DNA from: Ureibacillus sinduriensis BLB-1 = JCM 15800 | Lineage (GTDB): Bacteria; Bacillota; Bacilli; Bacillales_A; Planococcaceae | Direction of reading: 5' to 3' | Assembly (NCBI RefSeq): GCF_000772955.1 | Contig: NZ_JPVO01000055.1 | Coordinates: 434,001 to 498,000 of the forward strand | DNA length: 64,000 nt | In this document: positions 1 to 9,894 of the stretch, in pieces | How the letters are laid out: every line of letters starts with the position of its first letter | How positions within the stretch are numbered: the stretch's first letter is position 1 | Made by a program: the position numbers and the translations under genes | Notes under the pieces: generated by a model | Seen by the model: the letters and a program-made list of their open reading frames with translations, nothing else | Told to the model about the DNA's origin: nothing | Database searches by the model: none

Positions 1-792
1 GGTTATGAGAAAATCGTCGAAAAAAAAGTAAATCGATCTGCACTGGAACTGGCTAGTGAAGCATTGGCACTTGTCGGAGGAGTCAAAAGTGAGCCCCCCC
101 GTGACCAAAATTTCGCCAAGCCGCTTGTTCAGCAGGAAATCGAATCCATCTTTGAAATTGGGGTGAGCCCAGGGGTTGCAAATAAATCGTTTACTCCGGA
201 ACAAATGCGGACTTTAGCAGACTTGGTAGGGGAAAATGGCACGATGGAATATACGCCAGATCACAAAATCCATTTGAAAATCCCAACAGAACAGCCGTTG
301 AAAATTGTCGAAATGTTGGAAAACGTCGGATTTTTGTTGGCACCAATCGGCGATTACTTAAATTTAAAAGCATGTGATTTTTGCTACGGCGAAAAAGCGG
401 ATGCAATTCCATACGCTGAAAGGATTCAAAAAGATTTAGGTGGGATGAAGCTGCCCAAGGAGTTGCATATAGGATTTAATGGCTGCGGTATGGCTTGCTA
501 TCGGGCTGTTTTTGATGATATCGGCATCGTCTATCGAAAGAAAAAGTTTGACTTGTTCATCGGTGCCAAACCAGTTGGGCGAACGGCCCATGCAGCCCAG
601 CCAGTTGCTGAGGGCATCGAACCCGAGGAACTCGTTCCATTAATCACAAGAATTATAGATGAGTATAAACAAAATGCACACCCAAATGAGCGACTGTTCA
701 AATATTTTAAACGTGTCAGGAAAATTTTGAATTACAACTATCAGGATATGAGCAGCAAAATTGAAGTTGAACCTGCGCCATGCGGAGATTAG
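1..792 (+). CDS. cbiH60: CbiH60-type cobalt-factor III methyltransferase, C-terminal part (partial at window start)
   Basis: The reading frame is open from base 1, so this is the 3' end of a longer gene, not an ORF starting at the TTG at 64. The visible ~263 codons resemble the nitrite/sulfite-reductase-type domain that binds a 4Fe-4S centre. A C-x2-C pair is encoded near 373-384 and a C-x3-C pair (CGMAC) near 484-498. In Priestia megaterium the ring-contracting C17-methyltransferase CbiH60 carries such a C-terminal extension, and cbiJ-cbiC-cbiD follow it, as here. The methyltransferase half would lie upstream of the window. A separate NIR/SIR-like protein is the alternative, but there is no start with a ribosome-binding site near 64. 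The gene ends 10 bp before cbiJ. Confidence 0.78.
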   Translation, partial: GYEKIVEKKVNRSALELASEALALVGGVKSEPPRDQNFAKPLVQQEIESIFEIGVSPGVANKSFTPEQMRTLADLVGENGTMEYTPDHKIHLKIPTEQPLKIVEMLENVGFLLAPIGDYLNLKACDFCYGEKADAIPYAERIQKDLGGMKLPKELHIGFNGCGMACYRAVFDDIGIVYRKKKFDLFIGAKPVGRTAHAAQPVAEGIEPEELVPLITRIIDEYKQNAHPNERLFKYFKRVRKILNYNYQDMSSKIEVEPAPCGD

Positions 793-802
793 GAGGTAAA
801 CA

Positions 803-1570
803 ATGATACTTTTCTTGGCTGGTACTAGTGATGCCAGAGAACTCGCTGTTTTCCTGCATCAGAATGGATATCGTTTACTTGCAACAGTGGTCACGCAATC
901 AGCCGCGGACAGCTTGCAAGATTGCGGTATAGAGCACCATGTTGGTCGATTGACTCATGAGGACATGCTTCGCCTCGGAACTGAGATTGGCGCCGAAGTG
1001 ATTGTCGATGCTTCACACCCATTTGCAGAAGAAGCCTCTAAAACGGCCATTGGAACAGCAAAATCAATGAGAATACCTTATCTAAGGTTTGAGAGAAAAG
1101 ATAGTATTTTTAACCACGAGCTGATTACGGAAGTAGATTCATATGAACAAGCCGCACTCGAAGCAAAAAAGAGGGGCGGAACGATTATGTTGACGACAGG
1201 CAGTAAAACGTTGGCCACTTTCACAAAACATTTATTAAATCCGAACATCAAATTATATGCAAGGATGTTGCCAAATATGGAAAATATGGAGAAATGTGCA
1301 AGTTTAGGAATCCCTCAAAAAAATATCATTGCAATTCAAGGACCATTTTCTAAAGAATTGAATCATTCGCTTTATAAACAGTACGGCGTGACTTTGATGA
1401 TTACTAAAGAAAGCGGGAAAGTTGGTTCCATGGATGAAAAGATTGAAGCGGCCATAGAGCAACGAATCGAAGTAATCATAATCAAAAGGCCACGTATTGA
1501 TTATGGCAATAAATATTCCACTTTTGAAGAAATACTCAAACAATTACAAGGAGTGTCAAACAATGGCTAA
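803..1570 (+). CDS. cbiJ: Cobalt-precorrin-6A reductase CbiJ
   Basis: This 255-aa cytosolic enzyme of the CbiJ/CobK family performs the NAD(P)H-dependent reduction of the macrocycle in corrin synthesis. It opens with the family signature MILFLAGTSDAREL, and the mid-N-terminal DASHPFAEEAS motif is characteristic of the family. Length is normal. The ATG at 803 follows GGAGG by a standard spacing, 10 bp after the preceding gene. Its stop overlaps the cbiC start by 8 bp, so the two are probably translationally coupled. It belongs to the large cobalamin operon, and nothing about it is unusual. Confidence 0.93.
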   Translation: MILFLAGTSDARELAVFLHQNGYRLLATVVTQSAADSLQDCGIEHHVGRLTHEDMLRLGTEIGAEVIVDASHPFAEEASKTAIGTAKSMRIPYLRFERKDSIFNHELITEVDSYEQAALEAKKRGGTIMLTTGSKTLATFTKHLLNPNIKLYARMLPNMENMEKCASLGIPQKNIIAIQGPFSKELNHSLYKQYGVTLMITKESGKVGSMDEKIEAAIEQRIEVIIIKRPRIDYGNKYSTFEEILKQLQGVSNNG

Positions 1571-2237
1571 TACAAATTTTAATACCGATTTCACCCCTCT
1601 TACAGTGGATCCTGACAAAATTTATGATTATAGTTTTTCAATTATTGATGAAGAGATGGGCGAGCATTCGTTTTCGGAGGATCAATGGAAGGTAGTGCGC
1701 CGAATCATCCATGCTTCGGCGGATTTTGAATTAGGCAGAAGCGTTTTGATTACCCCGGATGCAATCGAGGCGGGTATTCGGGCAATTTTGAATGGGCGTC
1801 ATGTCATTGCCGATGTACAAATGATTCAAAGTGGATCTGGACAAAAGCGATTCCAAAAACATGGAGGGGATTTGCATTGCTATATCGCAGATTCGGACGT
1901 ATCGGCAGAAGCAAAAAAATTGGGCACCACGCGGGCGATTATTTCCATGCAAAAAGCAGTACGTAAACATGTCGGGGGTATTTATGCGATCGGGAATGCG
2001 CCAACAGCACTATTGGAATTAATCCGCCTTATAAAAGAGGGAGTCGCTAAACCAGATTTGATTATCGGAATGCCGGTTGGTTTTGTATCGGCAGCAGAGT
2101 CGAAAGAAGAATTAGCTAAGCTTGAGGGAATCCCTTATATTACGAATGTTGGGAGAAAAGGCGGCAGTACTGTAACGGTTGCTGCATTAAATGCCATTTC
2201 GTTGTTGGCCGATGAACGTGCAAAAGAAATCAAATAA
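1563..2237 (+). CDS. cbiC: Cobalt-precorrin-8 methylmutase CbiC
   Basis: CbiC moves the methyl group from C11 to C12, converting cobalt-precorrin-8 to cobyrinic acid. The protein is 224 aa from the ATG at 1563, preceded by AAGGAG at about 1548-1553 inside the end of cbiJ. Longer upstream in-frame starts lack a ribosome-binding site and would add non-family residues. Family hallmarks are the RIIHASADFELG segment, which contains the catalytic histidine, and the substrate-binding MPVGFVSAAESKEEL segment. The 3' end overlaps the cbiD start by 26 bp. Confidence 0.94.
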   Translation: MANTNFNTDFTPLTVDPDKIYDYSFSIIDEEMGEHSFSEDQWKVVRRIIHASADFELGRSVLITPDAIEAGIRAILNGRHVIADVQMIQSGSGQKRFQKHGGDLHCYIADSDVSAEAKKLGTTRAIISMQKAVRKHVGGIYAIGNAPTALLELIRLIKEGVAKPDLIIGMPVGFVSAAESKEELAKLEGIPYITNVGRKGGSTVTVAALNAISLLADERAKEIK

Positions 2238-3354
2238 AAAAGACCCGAAAGACATGCGCTACGGATATACAACAGGTGCGTGCGCCACAGCCACAACTAA
2301 AGCGGCTTTGCTTGCTCTTATAACGAACGAACCGCAAAGACAAGTAACGATCTATTTGCCAGTGGGCCAATTCGCAACGTTTCAAATTACGGAGACGGTT
2401 ATCACGTCGGAAAAGGTTAGCTGCGTAACGATCAAAGATGCCGGTGATGACCCGGACGTAACCCATTTAGCGAAGATCGTTAGTTCCGTTAGATTTGTAG
2501 AAAAGCCCGGCATTCATTTGGATGGTGGGATTGGTGTGGGTCGTGTTACAAAACCCGGCTTGCCGGTAGCTGTCGGCGAAGCAGCCATCAATCCGGTCCC
2601 CCGTAAAATGATTCTCGAGGTTGTACAAGAACTGATTGATACTTACCACATCGAGAAAGGGATAGAGGTAGTTATCTCAGTTCCTGATGGTGAGGAACTG
2701 GCGAAAAAAACATTGAATGGCCGTCTTGGGATTGTGGGAGGCATCTCCATATTAGGGACTCGCGGGACCGTGGTGCCTTTTTCAAACTCTGCCTATATGG
2801 CGAGTATTGTACAAGCAATCAGCGTCGCAAAAGAAGCGGGATGTACACATTTAGTGCTGACCACTGGAGGGAGAAGCGAGAAATTTGCTATGAAGCAATA
2901 TCCCGACCTTCCGGAAGAAGCGTTTATTGAGATGGGTGATTTTGCTGGCTTTACTCTAAAACATATTAAAAAAAAGCAAATCCCCAATGTCTCTCTTGTC
3001 GGAATGATGGGGAAATTCTCAAAACTCGCACAAGGGAATATGATGCTTCATTCAAAAAGTGCGCCCGTTAATTTCGTCTTTTTGGCTGAAATGGCAAAAC
3101 GAGCCGGGGCAGCGGAGGAAATACAAGAACTTATAAAACAGGCGAATACGGCTTCACAAGTCGGTGAAATAATGAAAGAACTCAATAATACAGCATTTTT
3201 CGAATCACTTTGCCGAAATTGCAGTTACCATGCGATCTCTCATGTGAAAGGTGACATTTCTGTATCAACTGCATTTTACTCGATGAGTGGCGAATGTTTA
3301 GGAAAGGTGGAGCATCTTGACACAATTAATGAAAATGATTGGTATCGGGGATAA
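2212..3354 (+). CDS. cbiD: Cobalt-precorrin-5B C1-methyltransferase CbiD
   Basis: CbiD methylates C1 of the corrin ring in the anaerobic pathway. The protein is about 380 aa, and the N-terminal [11 protein letters not shown] signature is diagnostic. The C-terminal [12 protein letters not shown] stretch also fits the family. The start is uncertain: ATG 2212 lies within the end of cbiC and has no clear ribosome-binding site, so translation may depend on coupling; ATG 2254 is the next option. The 3' end overlaps cbiE-T by 38 bp. The presence of CbiD is a marker for the oxygen-independent route. Confidence 0.92.
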   Translation: MNVQKKSNKKDPKDMRYGYTTGACATATTKAALLALITNEPQRQVTIYLPVGQFATFQITETVITSEKVSCVTIKDAGDDPDVTHLAKIVSSVRFVEKPGIHLDGGIGVGRVTKPGLPVAVGEAAINPVPRKMILEVVQELIDTYHIEKGIEVVISVPDGEELAKKTLNGRLGIVGGISILGTRGTVVPFSNSAYMASIVQAISVAKEAGCTHLVLTTGGRSEKFAMKQYPDLPEEAFIEMGDFAGFTLKHIKKKQIPNVSLVGMMGKFSKLAQGNMMLHSKSAPVNFVFLAEMAKRAGAAEEIQELIKQANTASQVGEIMKELNNTAFFESLCRNCSYHAISHVKGDISVSTAFYSMSGECLGKVEHLDTINENDWYRG

Positions 3355-4531
3355 CGGGGTTACCGGGCTATTGCCCCAGTATATCAATTGGATTGACCGA
3401 AGTGAAGTTTTGGTAGGTGGGGAACGTCAACTAGCATTTTTCCCTGATTATAAAGGAGAAAAGATTGTCATCAAGGGTGGCCTTTCAAAACTGGTGGAAC
3501 AACTGCAGGCTGAACAACGAAGGACGGTGATCCTGGCATCAGGCGACCCCCTTTTTTATGGCATCGGCAGTTATTTATCGAAAAAAATCCCTTTAGAAAT
3601 TTATCCGTATGCAAGTTCGCTGCAGTTGGCGTTTTCCCGTTTGAGGGAATCTTGGCAAGATGCATATATTATCAGTTTGCACGGCCGTCCCATGAAAGGT
3701 TTGGCCCAAAAAATCGATGGTCGTCAAAAAGTAGCAATATTAACAGATGACAAAAATTCTCCGGTAGAGATTGCGAATTACTTAAAGTTTTTCGGCATGA
3801 CTGAATATGAAATGTTCATTGCGGAAAATTTGGAGGGTGAAAATGAACGTTGTCGCTTAATGACATTGGATGAAGCAGTAGAAAGCTCATTTTCTCCATT
3901 GAATATTGTCATTCTGCGCCAAACAAAAAGTGGGCCGGCCTATCCTATGGGTATTGAGGATGATGAATTTTCCCAGCGCAAGCCTGATAAAGGCCTGATA
4001 ACCAAAAAAGAAATCCGAGTTCTAAGTTTGCAGGCAATGAATATTGAGCCAACCAGTGTGATATGGGATATAGGAACGTGTACAGGGTCCATGGCCATAG
4101 AAGCAGGCAAACTCGCAAAAGAAGGGGCCGTTTTTGCAATTGAAAAAAATGAAGGGGATTTAGAGAACTGTGTGGCAAACCAGCGAAAATTCCGTGTCGA
4201 TATCACGGCTATACACGGGAGAGCACCAGATCGCCTGGAGGAATTCCCTGATCCGAATGCTATTTTCATCGGTGGTTCCGGTGGAGAAATGCAGCAATTG
4301 CTAACTGTTTGCATCGATAGATTGCAGCCACAAGGACGATTGATCATGAATCTGGCAACAATTGAAAATTTATACGAAGCTATTACTTGTTTAAAAGAAT
4401 TGAAGTGTGAGGTTTCCATATTGCAGGCACAACTTTCGCGAAGTAAACCAATTCTACATATGACAAGATTCGTCCCGTTAAATCCTATCTATATTATCAC
4501 GGCAATCAAGAAAGGAATTGAAAATGCATAA
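3317..4531 (+). CDS. cbiET: Fused cobalt-precorrin-7 methyltransferase/decarboxylase CbiET
   Basis: This is a bifunctional protein of 404 aa. Residues ~1-195 are the CbiE tetrapyrrole-methylase domain (C5 methylation, [14 protein letters not shown] motif). Residues ~205-404 are the CbiT class I SAM methyltransferase (C15 methylation and decarboxylation), with the SAM motif [15 protein letters not shown] near residue 250. The start is TTG 3317, six bases after AAAGGTGG, inside the end of cbiD. Salmonella encodes the two activities separately; the fusion equals CobL of aerobes and CbiET of P. megaterium. The last 8 bp overlap cbiL. Confidence 0.93.
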   Translation: MTQLMKMIGIGDNGVTGLLPQYINWIDRSEVLVGGERQLAFFPDYKGEKIVIKGGLSKLVEQLQAEQRRTVILASGDPLFYGIGSYLSKKIPLEIYPYASSLQLAFSRLRESWQDAYIISLHGRPMKGLAQKIDGRQKVAILTDDKNSPVEIANYLKFFGMTEYEMFIAENLEGENERCRLMTLDEAVESSFSPLNIVILRQTKSGPAYPMGIEDDEFSQRKPDKGLITKKEIRVLSLQAMNIEPTSVIWDIGTCTGSMAIEAGKLAKEGAVFAIEKNEGDLENCVANQRKFRVDITAIHGRAPDRLEEFPDPNAIFIGGSGGEMQQLLTVCIDRLQPQGRLIMNLATIENLYEAITCLKELKCEVSILQAQLSRSKPILHMTRFVPLNPIYIITAIKKGIENA

Positions 4532-5231
4532 TTTAGGAAAATTATATGGGCTGGGCGTTGGTCCGGGAGATCCAGAGTTAATTACAGTAAAGGCTTTCCG
4601 TATGCTAAAAGAATGTCCGGTCATTGCTTATCCAAAAAAATTGCGAGGCAGCAAAAGCTACGCACACAAAATTATTGAAGTGTACATTCAACCGGAAGAA
4701 AAAGAAATGCTCGGGTTGGTTTTTCCGATGACGAAGGATGAAGAAACATTGGAAAGAGAATGGTCAAAGTCCGTGGAACTCATTTATGCCTCCTTAGCAC
4801 AAGGGAAGGATGTCGCCTTTGTTACGGAAGGGGACCCTATGTTATTCAGTACGTTCATTCATCTTATGAAGGTAATGAAAGACAAGTATCCGGCGGTTGA
4901 GGTTGAAACTGTTCCCGGCATTTCTTCATTCAATGGTTCGGCGAACAGGCTCGGCATTCCACTAGCCGATGGGGATGACCATGTAGCGATGATTCCGGCT
5001 CAAGATGATTATGAACTTATGAAAAAAGCATTGGAAGATCATGATGCGGTTGTCTTTATTAAAGTTGCGAAAGTATTGGATATGATGCTTACGCTATTAA
5101 AAGAGATGAATCTATATGACAAAGCAGCGGTTGTAACGAAAGTCACTTCAGAGGAGGAAATCATCTGGAAGCTGGATGAGTTGGAAGGCGCTGAATTAAA
5201 TTATTTATCCTTGATGGTGGTGCGAAAATAA
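4524..5231 (+). CDS. cbiL: Cobalt-factor II C20-methyltransferase CbiL
   Basis: This 235-aa SAM-dependent tetrapyrrole methylase adds the C20 methyl group after cobalt insertion. Visible motifs are the N-terminal [14 protein letters not shown] glycine loop, the [10 protein letters not shown] motif and [13 protein letters not shown] chose ATG 4524 because AAAGGAA lies at 4511-4517 with good spacing; TTG 4518 is in frame but too close. The start overlaps cbiET, and the stop shares one base with the cbiF ATG. Confidence 0.94.
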   Translation: MHNLGKLYGLGVGPGDPELITVKAFRMLKECPVIAYPKKLRGSKSYAHKIIEVYIQPEEKEMLGLVFPMTKDEETLEREWSKSVELIYASLAQGKDVAFVTEGDPMLFSTFIHLMKVMKDKYPAVEVETVPGISSFNGSANRLGIPLADGDDHVAMIPAQDDYELMKKALEDHDAVVFIKVAKVLDMMLTLLKEMNLYDKAAVVTKVTSEEEIIWKLDELEGAELNYLSLMVVRK

Positions 5232-6013
5232 TGAAAAAAATATGGATTATCGGAGCTGGACCGGGAGACCCGGAACTAATAACGTGGAAAGGTCTGAAGC
5301 TTATGCAACAAGCAGATGTTGTGATGTATACGGACTCCCTCGTCAGTGAAGAGCTTGTTGCAATGGCAAAACCGGATGCTGAAATCGTGCGAACAGCGGG
5401 TATGCATCTGCAGGAAATGGTTGATTGTATGGCACGCTTTGTGGATGAAGGCAAGATGGTCGTACGCATGCATACCGGAGACCCGGCCATGTACGGAGCC
5501 ACAATGGAACAGGTCGCACTATTAAAAGAGCGGGGCATCGGTTACGAGGTGGTGCCTGGAGTAAGTTCGGTATTTGCTTCGGCAGCTGCAGTAGGGGCGG
5601 AACTAACCATTCCTGACCTGACACAAACACTGATTTTGACTCGTGCAGAAGGACGCACTCCGGTCCCGGAGCGGGAAAAGTTGAGGGAGCTTGCAAGTCA
5701 CCATTGTACCATCGCTTTATTTTTAAGTGCCACACTAACAAAGAAAATAGTGAAAGAATTACAAGCTGCAGGATGGGCAGATAATACACCCGTTGCCGTA
5801 GTTCAAAGAGCTTCATGGCCTGATCAGAAAATTGTTCGTACCACATTGATTGAACTTGATGAGGCAATGCGCCTGAACGGAATACGTAAGCATGCAATGA
5901 TTCTTGCGGGTTGGGCATTGGATCCTGAGATTCATGAAAAGAATTATCGTTCAAAATTGTATGATGCTACATTTACCCATGGGTTCCGAAAAGGTGTGAA
6001 GGTTGATGATTGA
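5231..6013 (+). CDS. cbiF: Cobalt-precorrin-4 C11-methyltransferase CbiF
   Basis: CbiF methylates C11 of the ring. The 260-aa protein shows [14 protein letters not shown] at the N terminus, MHTGDPAMYGA in the middle and VVPGVSSVFA after it, as in other SUMT-superfamily methylases. TLTKKIVKELQAAG and the downstream RASWPDQKI motif match CbiF/CobM rather than CbiL. The ATG overlaps the cbiL stop by one base. The C terminus runs into the start of cbiG by 8 bp. Confidence 0.94.
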   Translation: MKKIWIIGAGPGDPELITWKGLKLMQQADVVMYTDSLVSEELVAMAKPDAEIVRTAGMHLQEMVDCMARFVDEGKMVVRMHTGDPAMYGATMEQVALLKERGIGYEVVPGVSSVFASAAAVGAELTIPDLTQTLILTRAEGRTPVPEREKLRELASHHCTIALFLSATLTKKIVKELQAAGWADNTPVAVVQRASWPDQKIVRTTLIELDEAMRLNGIRKHAMILAGWALDPEIHEKNYRSKLYDATFTHGFRKGVKVDD

Positions 6014-7130
6014 GTTACAAGAAGGAATTATTCCTGAGATTGAAGTATCAAAGCCTTATGCATTAGTTGCCATTACAAAGCATGGTGTGCAAAAAGCACG
6101 TCAGATGGCACAGGATTTCCCTAATGTTGATGTATATTATATGGCAAAATTCGAGCACGGCGATGAGCAGGTCAAGGGCATCCAGTTATTTAAAGGAACA
6201 GTCCGTTTATTATTGCCGGCCTTATTTAAAAATTACAAAGGACTCATCTTGATTATTTCATTAGGTGCTGTCGTTCGTATGATTGCGCCTATTTTAGAAG
6301 ATAAAAAGAAAGATCCGGCTGTTTTGGTGATCGATGATAAAGGGGAGCATGTCATCAGTGTTCTTTCCGGCCATATCGGTGGTGCCAACGCGCTGACTCA
6401 TGAAGTGGCCAACGCCATTGGGGGTAAGCCCATTATTACAACCGCTTCGGATGTCCAAAAAACCATCCCGGTTGATTTATTCGGTGCTCGCTTTGGGTGG
6501 ATTTGGGAATCGGATGAAAAGTTAACGCCGGTCAGTGCTTCCGTCGTGAACGAGGAGTCTGTCGCGATTGTACAAGAGGCTGGGGAAACGGGCTGGTGGA
6601 TGCATGAAACACCAATCCCAGCCAATATCAGACAATATCAAACGATTAAACAGGCGATAGAATCAAAACCTGATGCAGCTTTAATTATTACGGACCGTAT
6701 ATTGGATACAGATGAAGAAGGGATTTTGGAAAATGGCGTAATTTATCGCCCTAAGTCCCTTGTGCTTGGTATGGGGTGCAATCGGGGCACATCGGTTGAA
6801 GAAATTGACGCTGTTATTGATGAAACACTTTCTGAGCTGAAGTTGGCGAAGAAAAGTATTAAGGCATTAGCGACGATTGATTTGAAAAAAGATGAACAGT
6901 GCTTTATCGATATAACGAATCGCTATGGTTGGAAGTTTGCCACCTATACCCCTGAACAACTAAATGAAATGCCGTTATTAAATCCATCAGAAACGGTCTT
7001 TAAATTTACTGGTGCTTACGGGGTGAGTGAACCTGCTGCGATGAGATATGCCAATACAACCGATTTGCTGCTGCAAAAAAAGAAACATGGAAATGTAACT
7101 ATTTCTATTGCCAGAATGACGTTTCACTAG
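6006..7130 (+). CDS. cbiG: Cobalt-precorrin-5A hydrolase CbiG
   Basis: CbiG opens the ring-A delta-lactone of cobalt-precorrin-5A and releases the C20 unit as acetaldehyde. The 374-aa protein has the central SGHIGGANALTHEVA motif and a C-terminal domain with LVLGMGCNRGTS and FTGAYGVSEPAA, both typical of CbiG. ATG 6006 overlaps the cbiF stop; an in-frame TTG sits one codon upstream. CbiG occurs only in the anaerobic pathway, which supports the assignment of the whole operon. Confidence 0.93.
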   Translation: MIELQEGIIPEIEVSKPYALVAITKHGVQKARQMAQDFPNVDVYYMAKFEHGDEQVKGIQLFKGTVRLLLPALFKNYKGLILIISLGAVVRMIAPILEDKKKDPAVLVIDDKGEHVISVLSGHIGGANALTHEVANAIGGKPIITTASDVQKTIPVDLFGARFGWIWESDEKLTPVSASVVNEESVAIVQEAGETGWWMHETPIPANIRQYQTIKQAIESKPDAALIITDRILDTDEEGILENGVIYRPKSLVLGMGCNRGTSVEEIDAVIDETLSELKLAKKSIKALATIDLKKDEQCFIDITNRYGWKFATYTPEQLNEMPLLNPSETVFKFTGAYGVSEPAAMRYANTTDLLLQKKKHGNVTISIARMTFH

Positions 7131-7139
7131 GAGGAAGAT

Positions 7140-8498
7140 ATGAGTAAGCGATTTGTGATTGCAGGAACGGGCAGTGGAGTTGGAAAAACGACCATATCAG
7201 TTGGCTTAATGAAAGCTTTGATGAACAAAGGTTTAAGCGTCCAAGGCTTCAAATGTGGCCCTGATTATATTGATCCGTCTTATCATACGGCCGTAACAAA
7301 AAGAACTTCACGTAATATTGATAGTTGGATGTTATCGCCCGAAATTGTCGAGACCATAGTCAGCCGGGCAAGCAAGCAAGCTGATGTGGCGATTATCGAG
7401 GGGGTCATGGGATTTTACGATGGCAAAAATCCCTTGAGTGATGAGGGTTCTACCGCGGAAATTAGTCGAATTACAGCCAGTCCTGTCATTTTAGTTGTTA
7501 ATGCAGCGAGCATGGCGAGAAGTGTAGCCGCTGTTGTCAAAGGGTTCCAGACCTTATCGCAAGATGTCAACATCGTCGGGGTCATCGCAAACCAACTGGG
7601 AAGCAAAAGTCATTTTGAAATCGTCAAGACGGCAATAGAAGAAGAATGCAAGATACCTGTAGTAGGTTATTTACTGAAAGGGGCCGTCCCCTCACTACCT
7701 AGCCGTCATTTAGGATTGGTTCCGGCAATTGAAAGAGGGGAACTAGATTCATATTTTGAGGAACTTGCACAAGCAATTGAAGCGACCGTTGATCTGGACT
7801 TACTGCTCTCGTTAGCGGATGCACCAATACTAAATGAAAAAACCACTATTTTTGAAAAACAGCAAAACGAAAAAATACATATTGCTGTTGCAAGAGATGA
7901 AGCATTCAACTTTTATTATCCCGAAAACCTTGAGTTGCTAGAGGCCCATGGTGCGCAATTACATTTCTTTTCTCCATTGCGAAATGAACGAGTACCAGAC
8001 ATCGCACAAGGGCTATATATCGGTGGAGGGTTTCCGGAGGAATTCGCAGAACAGCTTTCTGAAAATGAACTTACAAAAGATTCGATTCGCGAAACGATAG
8101 CTGCCGGCGTTCCGACTCTCGCCGAATGCGGAGGTTTTATGTATTGTACAGAAGCCATTGAAAGAAGGGATGGCGAACAATTTAAGATGCTCGGTATTAT
8201 TCCGGGGAAAGTTGTGATGCAGGACAAATTAGCCGCTTTGGGATATAGAGAAATCACGGGAGTGGAGGGGAACTTTTTGATTAATTCCCATCAACAGGCG
8301 AAGGGGCATGAATTTCATTATTCAACTTATCAAGGTGAGCCCGTTTCCCCGGCTTATTTTTCAAAAGGGAGATTCCGGGCGCAGCAAGAAGGATATTTAG
8401 CGAAAAATTTAGTGGCAGGTTATACCCACTTTCATTTTGCATCCAATCCTCAACTCGTTGAAAACTGGTTAAAAGCTTGTATGGAGGTAAAAGTATGA
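7140..8498 (+). CDS. cbiA: Cobyrinic acid a,c-diamide synthase CbiA
   Basis: CbiA uses ATP and glutamine to amidate the a and c side chains of cobyrinic acid. In the 452-aa protein the N-terminal dethiobiotin-synthetase-like ATPase domain has the P-loop GTGSGVGKTT at residues 9-18 and the KCGPDYIDPSYH motif. The C-terminal class I glutaminase domain has YIGGGFPEEFA, the nucleophile cysteine in LAECGGFMY (near residue 329) and a late catalytic His in YTHFHFASN. GAGGAAG precedes the ATG. The stop overlaps the next start in an ATGA junction. Confidence 0.95.
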   Translation: MSKRFVIAGTGSGVGKTTISVGLMKALMNKGLSVQGFKCGPDYIDPSYHTAVTKRTSRNIDSWMLSPEIVETIVSRASKQADVAIIEGVMGFYDGKNPLSDEGSTAEISRITASPVILVVNAASMARSVAAVVKGFQTLSQDVNIVGVIANQLGSKSHFEIVKTAIEEECKIPVVGYLLKGAVPSLPSRHLGLVPAIERGELDSYFEELAQAIEATVDLDLLLSLADAPILNEKTTIFEKQQNEKIHIAVARDEAFNFYYPENLELLEAHGAQLHFFSPLRNERVPDIAQGLYIGGGFPEEFAEQLSENELTKDSIRETIAAGVPTLAECGGFMYCTEAIERRDGEQFKMLGIIPGKVVMQDKLAALGYREITGVEGNFLINSHQQAKGHEFHYSTYQGEPVSPAYFSKGRFRAQQEGYLAKNLVAGYTHFHFASNPQLVENWLKACMEVKV

Positions 8499-9133
8499 AC
8501 TATTTTCCAATCATGCTGGATATTGATTTCAAAAAAGTAGTTATTGTTGGCGGTGGCCATGTAGCAAGGCAAAAACTAGAGGCATTATTACCAACAAAAG
8601 CTCAAATTATCATTATTAGTCCAACGATTACGGATGAAATTGCCGGCTATCTCGAACAAGGCAAAGCTGTTTGGAGAGAGAAATATTTTGAGCCAAGTGA
8701 TCTCGATAATGCCTCTTTAGTTTTTGCAGTAACCGAACAGGAAACAGTCAATGATGCAGTCGAACAAGCCACACAGCATTGGCAATTGTTAAGTCGTGCA
8801 GATGCAAAAGGCAGGGTGGACTTCATCAATCCAGCTGTTGTTAGAAGAGGCGATCTCACTTTCGCTGTTTCCACGTCCGGTGCGCATCCAGGATTGACCC
8901 GCAAGTTAAAAGGAGATTTGGCAGCTCAATATGATGATACGTACATTGATTATATTGACTATTTAAAAAAAGCAAGACGTGAAATCATTCTTAAGGTTCA
9001 CGATAAACATCGAAAACGTGAAGCGATTGCAGCTCTTTTGGACCCGCAAGTCGAACTTTGGGCAAGAGAAAAGAAATGGGAGCAATGTGACGCATACGTC
9101 CAAAAAATCCTGACAGGAGTTCAACCATTATGA
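8495..9133 (+). CDS. sirC: Precorrin-2 dehydrogenase (SirC / CysG-N / Met8-like)
   Basis: This NAD-dependent enzyme oxidises precorrin-2 to sirohydrochlorin, the branch point to sirohaem and cobalt corrins. The 212-aa protein has a Rossmann GGGHVARQK motif near the N terminus and the VSTSGAHPGLTRKLK motif of the family. ATG 8495 follows GGAGG at 8483-8487; earlier in-frame starts would extend into cbiA. Whether it also chelates iron, as Met8p does, cannot be told from sequence. It overlaps cbiA and sumT by 4 bp each. Its length fits the stand-alone SirC type. Confidence 0.9.
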   Translation: MNYFPIMLDIDFKKVVIVGGGHVARQKLEALLPTKAQIIIISPTITDEIAGYLEQGKAVWREKYFEPSDLDNASLVFAVTEQETVNDAVEQATQHWQLLSRADAKGRVDFINPAVVRRGDLTFAVSTSGAHPGLTRKLKGDLAAQYDDTYIDYIDYLKKARREIILKVHDKHRKREAIAALLDPQVELWAREKKWEQCDAYVQKILTGVQPL

Positions 9134-9894
9134 CAGGCAAGGTTTATTTAGTGGGCGCTGGTCCAGGTGATCCTAAATTAATTACAGTTTATGGACTTGA
9201 ATGCATAAAAAATGCGGATGTGATCGCATATGACCGATTAGTTAATAAGGAATTGCTGAAAAATGCAAGGGAAACAGCGGAACTTGTTTATTGCGGCAAA
9301 GAACCAGGTAGGCATGGATTGATTCAAGAGGAAATACACGAACTGCTAGTCAAGGAAGCGACGAACGGAAAAATGGTCGTAAGATTAAAGGGGGGAGACC
9401 CGTTTGTATTCGGCCGGGGTGCCGAGGAAGCTGCAGTTTTAAAAGCAGCCAACATTCCATACGAGGTTGTTCCAGGTATTACCGCAGGAATCGCAGCAGC
9501 GGCATATGCAGGAATACCAGTCACCCACCGTGATTACGCAACAAGTTTTGCGATTGTTACGGGCCACGGCCGAGCGGAAAAAGGAAACGATTTTTTGCAC
9601 TGGGAAGCTCTGGCTAACGGCATCGATACAATTGCATTTTATATGAGTGTGGGAAATATTCGTCATATTGCAGGACAACTTATTGCACATGGAAGAGATA
9701 AAAATACGTCTGTTGCCATCATAGAACGCGGGACGACCGAAAATCAAAGGACAATTACCTCAAAACTGGAAAGTATAGCCGACAGAATCGAGCAAGAAAA
9801 AGTCGTCAATCCCGCATTGATCATAGTAGGGGATGTTGTTGATGTGAGGGAGAAAATCGCTTGGTTTGAGCAAATGGAGGAGACTATACGATGA
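9130..9894 (+). CDS. cobA: Uroporphyrinogen-III C-methyltransferase (SUMT)
   Basis: SUMT performs the first two methylations (C2 and C7) of uroporphyrinogen III, giving precorrin-2. The 254-aa protein carries VGAGPGDPKLIT at the N terminus, VRLKGGDPFVFGRG and VVPGITAGIAAAAYAG, the classic CobA/CysG-A motifs. Next to sirC it provides the functions of a split CysG, feeding both sirohaem and cobalamin. It overlaps both neighbours by 4 bp. In Bacillus this gene has also been called sumT or nasF; here cobA means the SUMT enzyme, not the adenosyltransferase. Confidence 0.95.
   Translation: MTGKVYLVGAGPGDPKLITVYGLECIKNADVIAYDRLVNKELLKNARETAELVYCGKEPGRHGLIQEEIHELLVKEATNGKMVVRLKGGDPFVFGRGAEEAAVLKAANIPYEVVPGITAGIAAAAYAGIPVTHRDYATSFAIVTGHGRAEKGNDFLHWEALANGIDTIAFYMSVGNIRHIAGQLIAHGRDKNTSVAIIERGTTENQRTITSKLESIADRIEQEKVVNPALIIVGDVVDVREKIAWFEQMEETIR

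Noticed and set aside
3940-4419. Long minus-strand ORF of 159 aa inside cbiET
   Set aside because: It is antisense to a well-supported enzyme domain, with no recognisable motifs; the same holds for the other long antisense ORFs in conserved genes.
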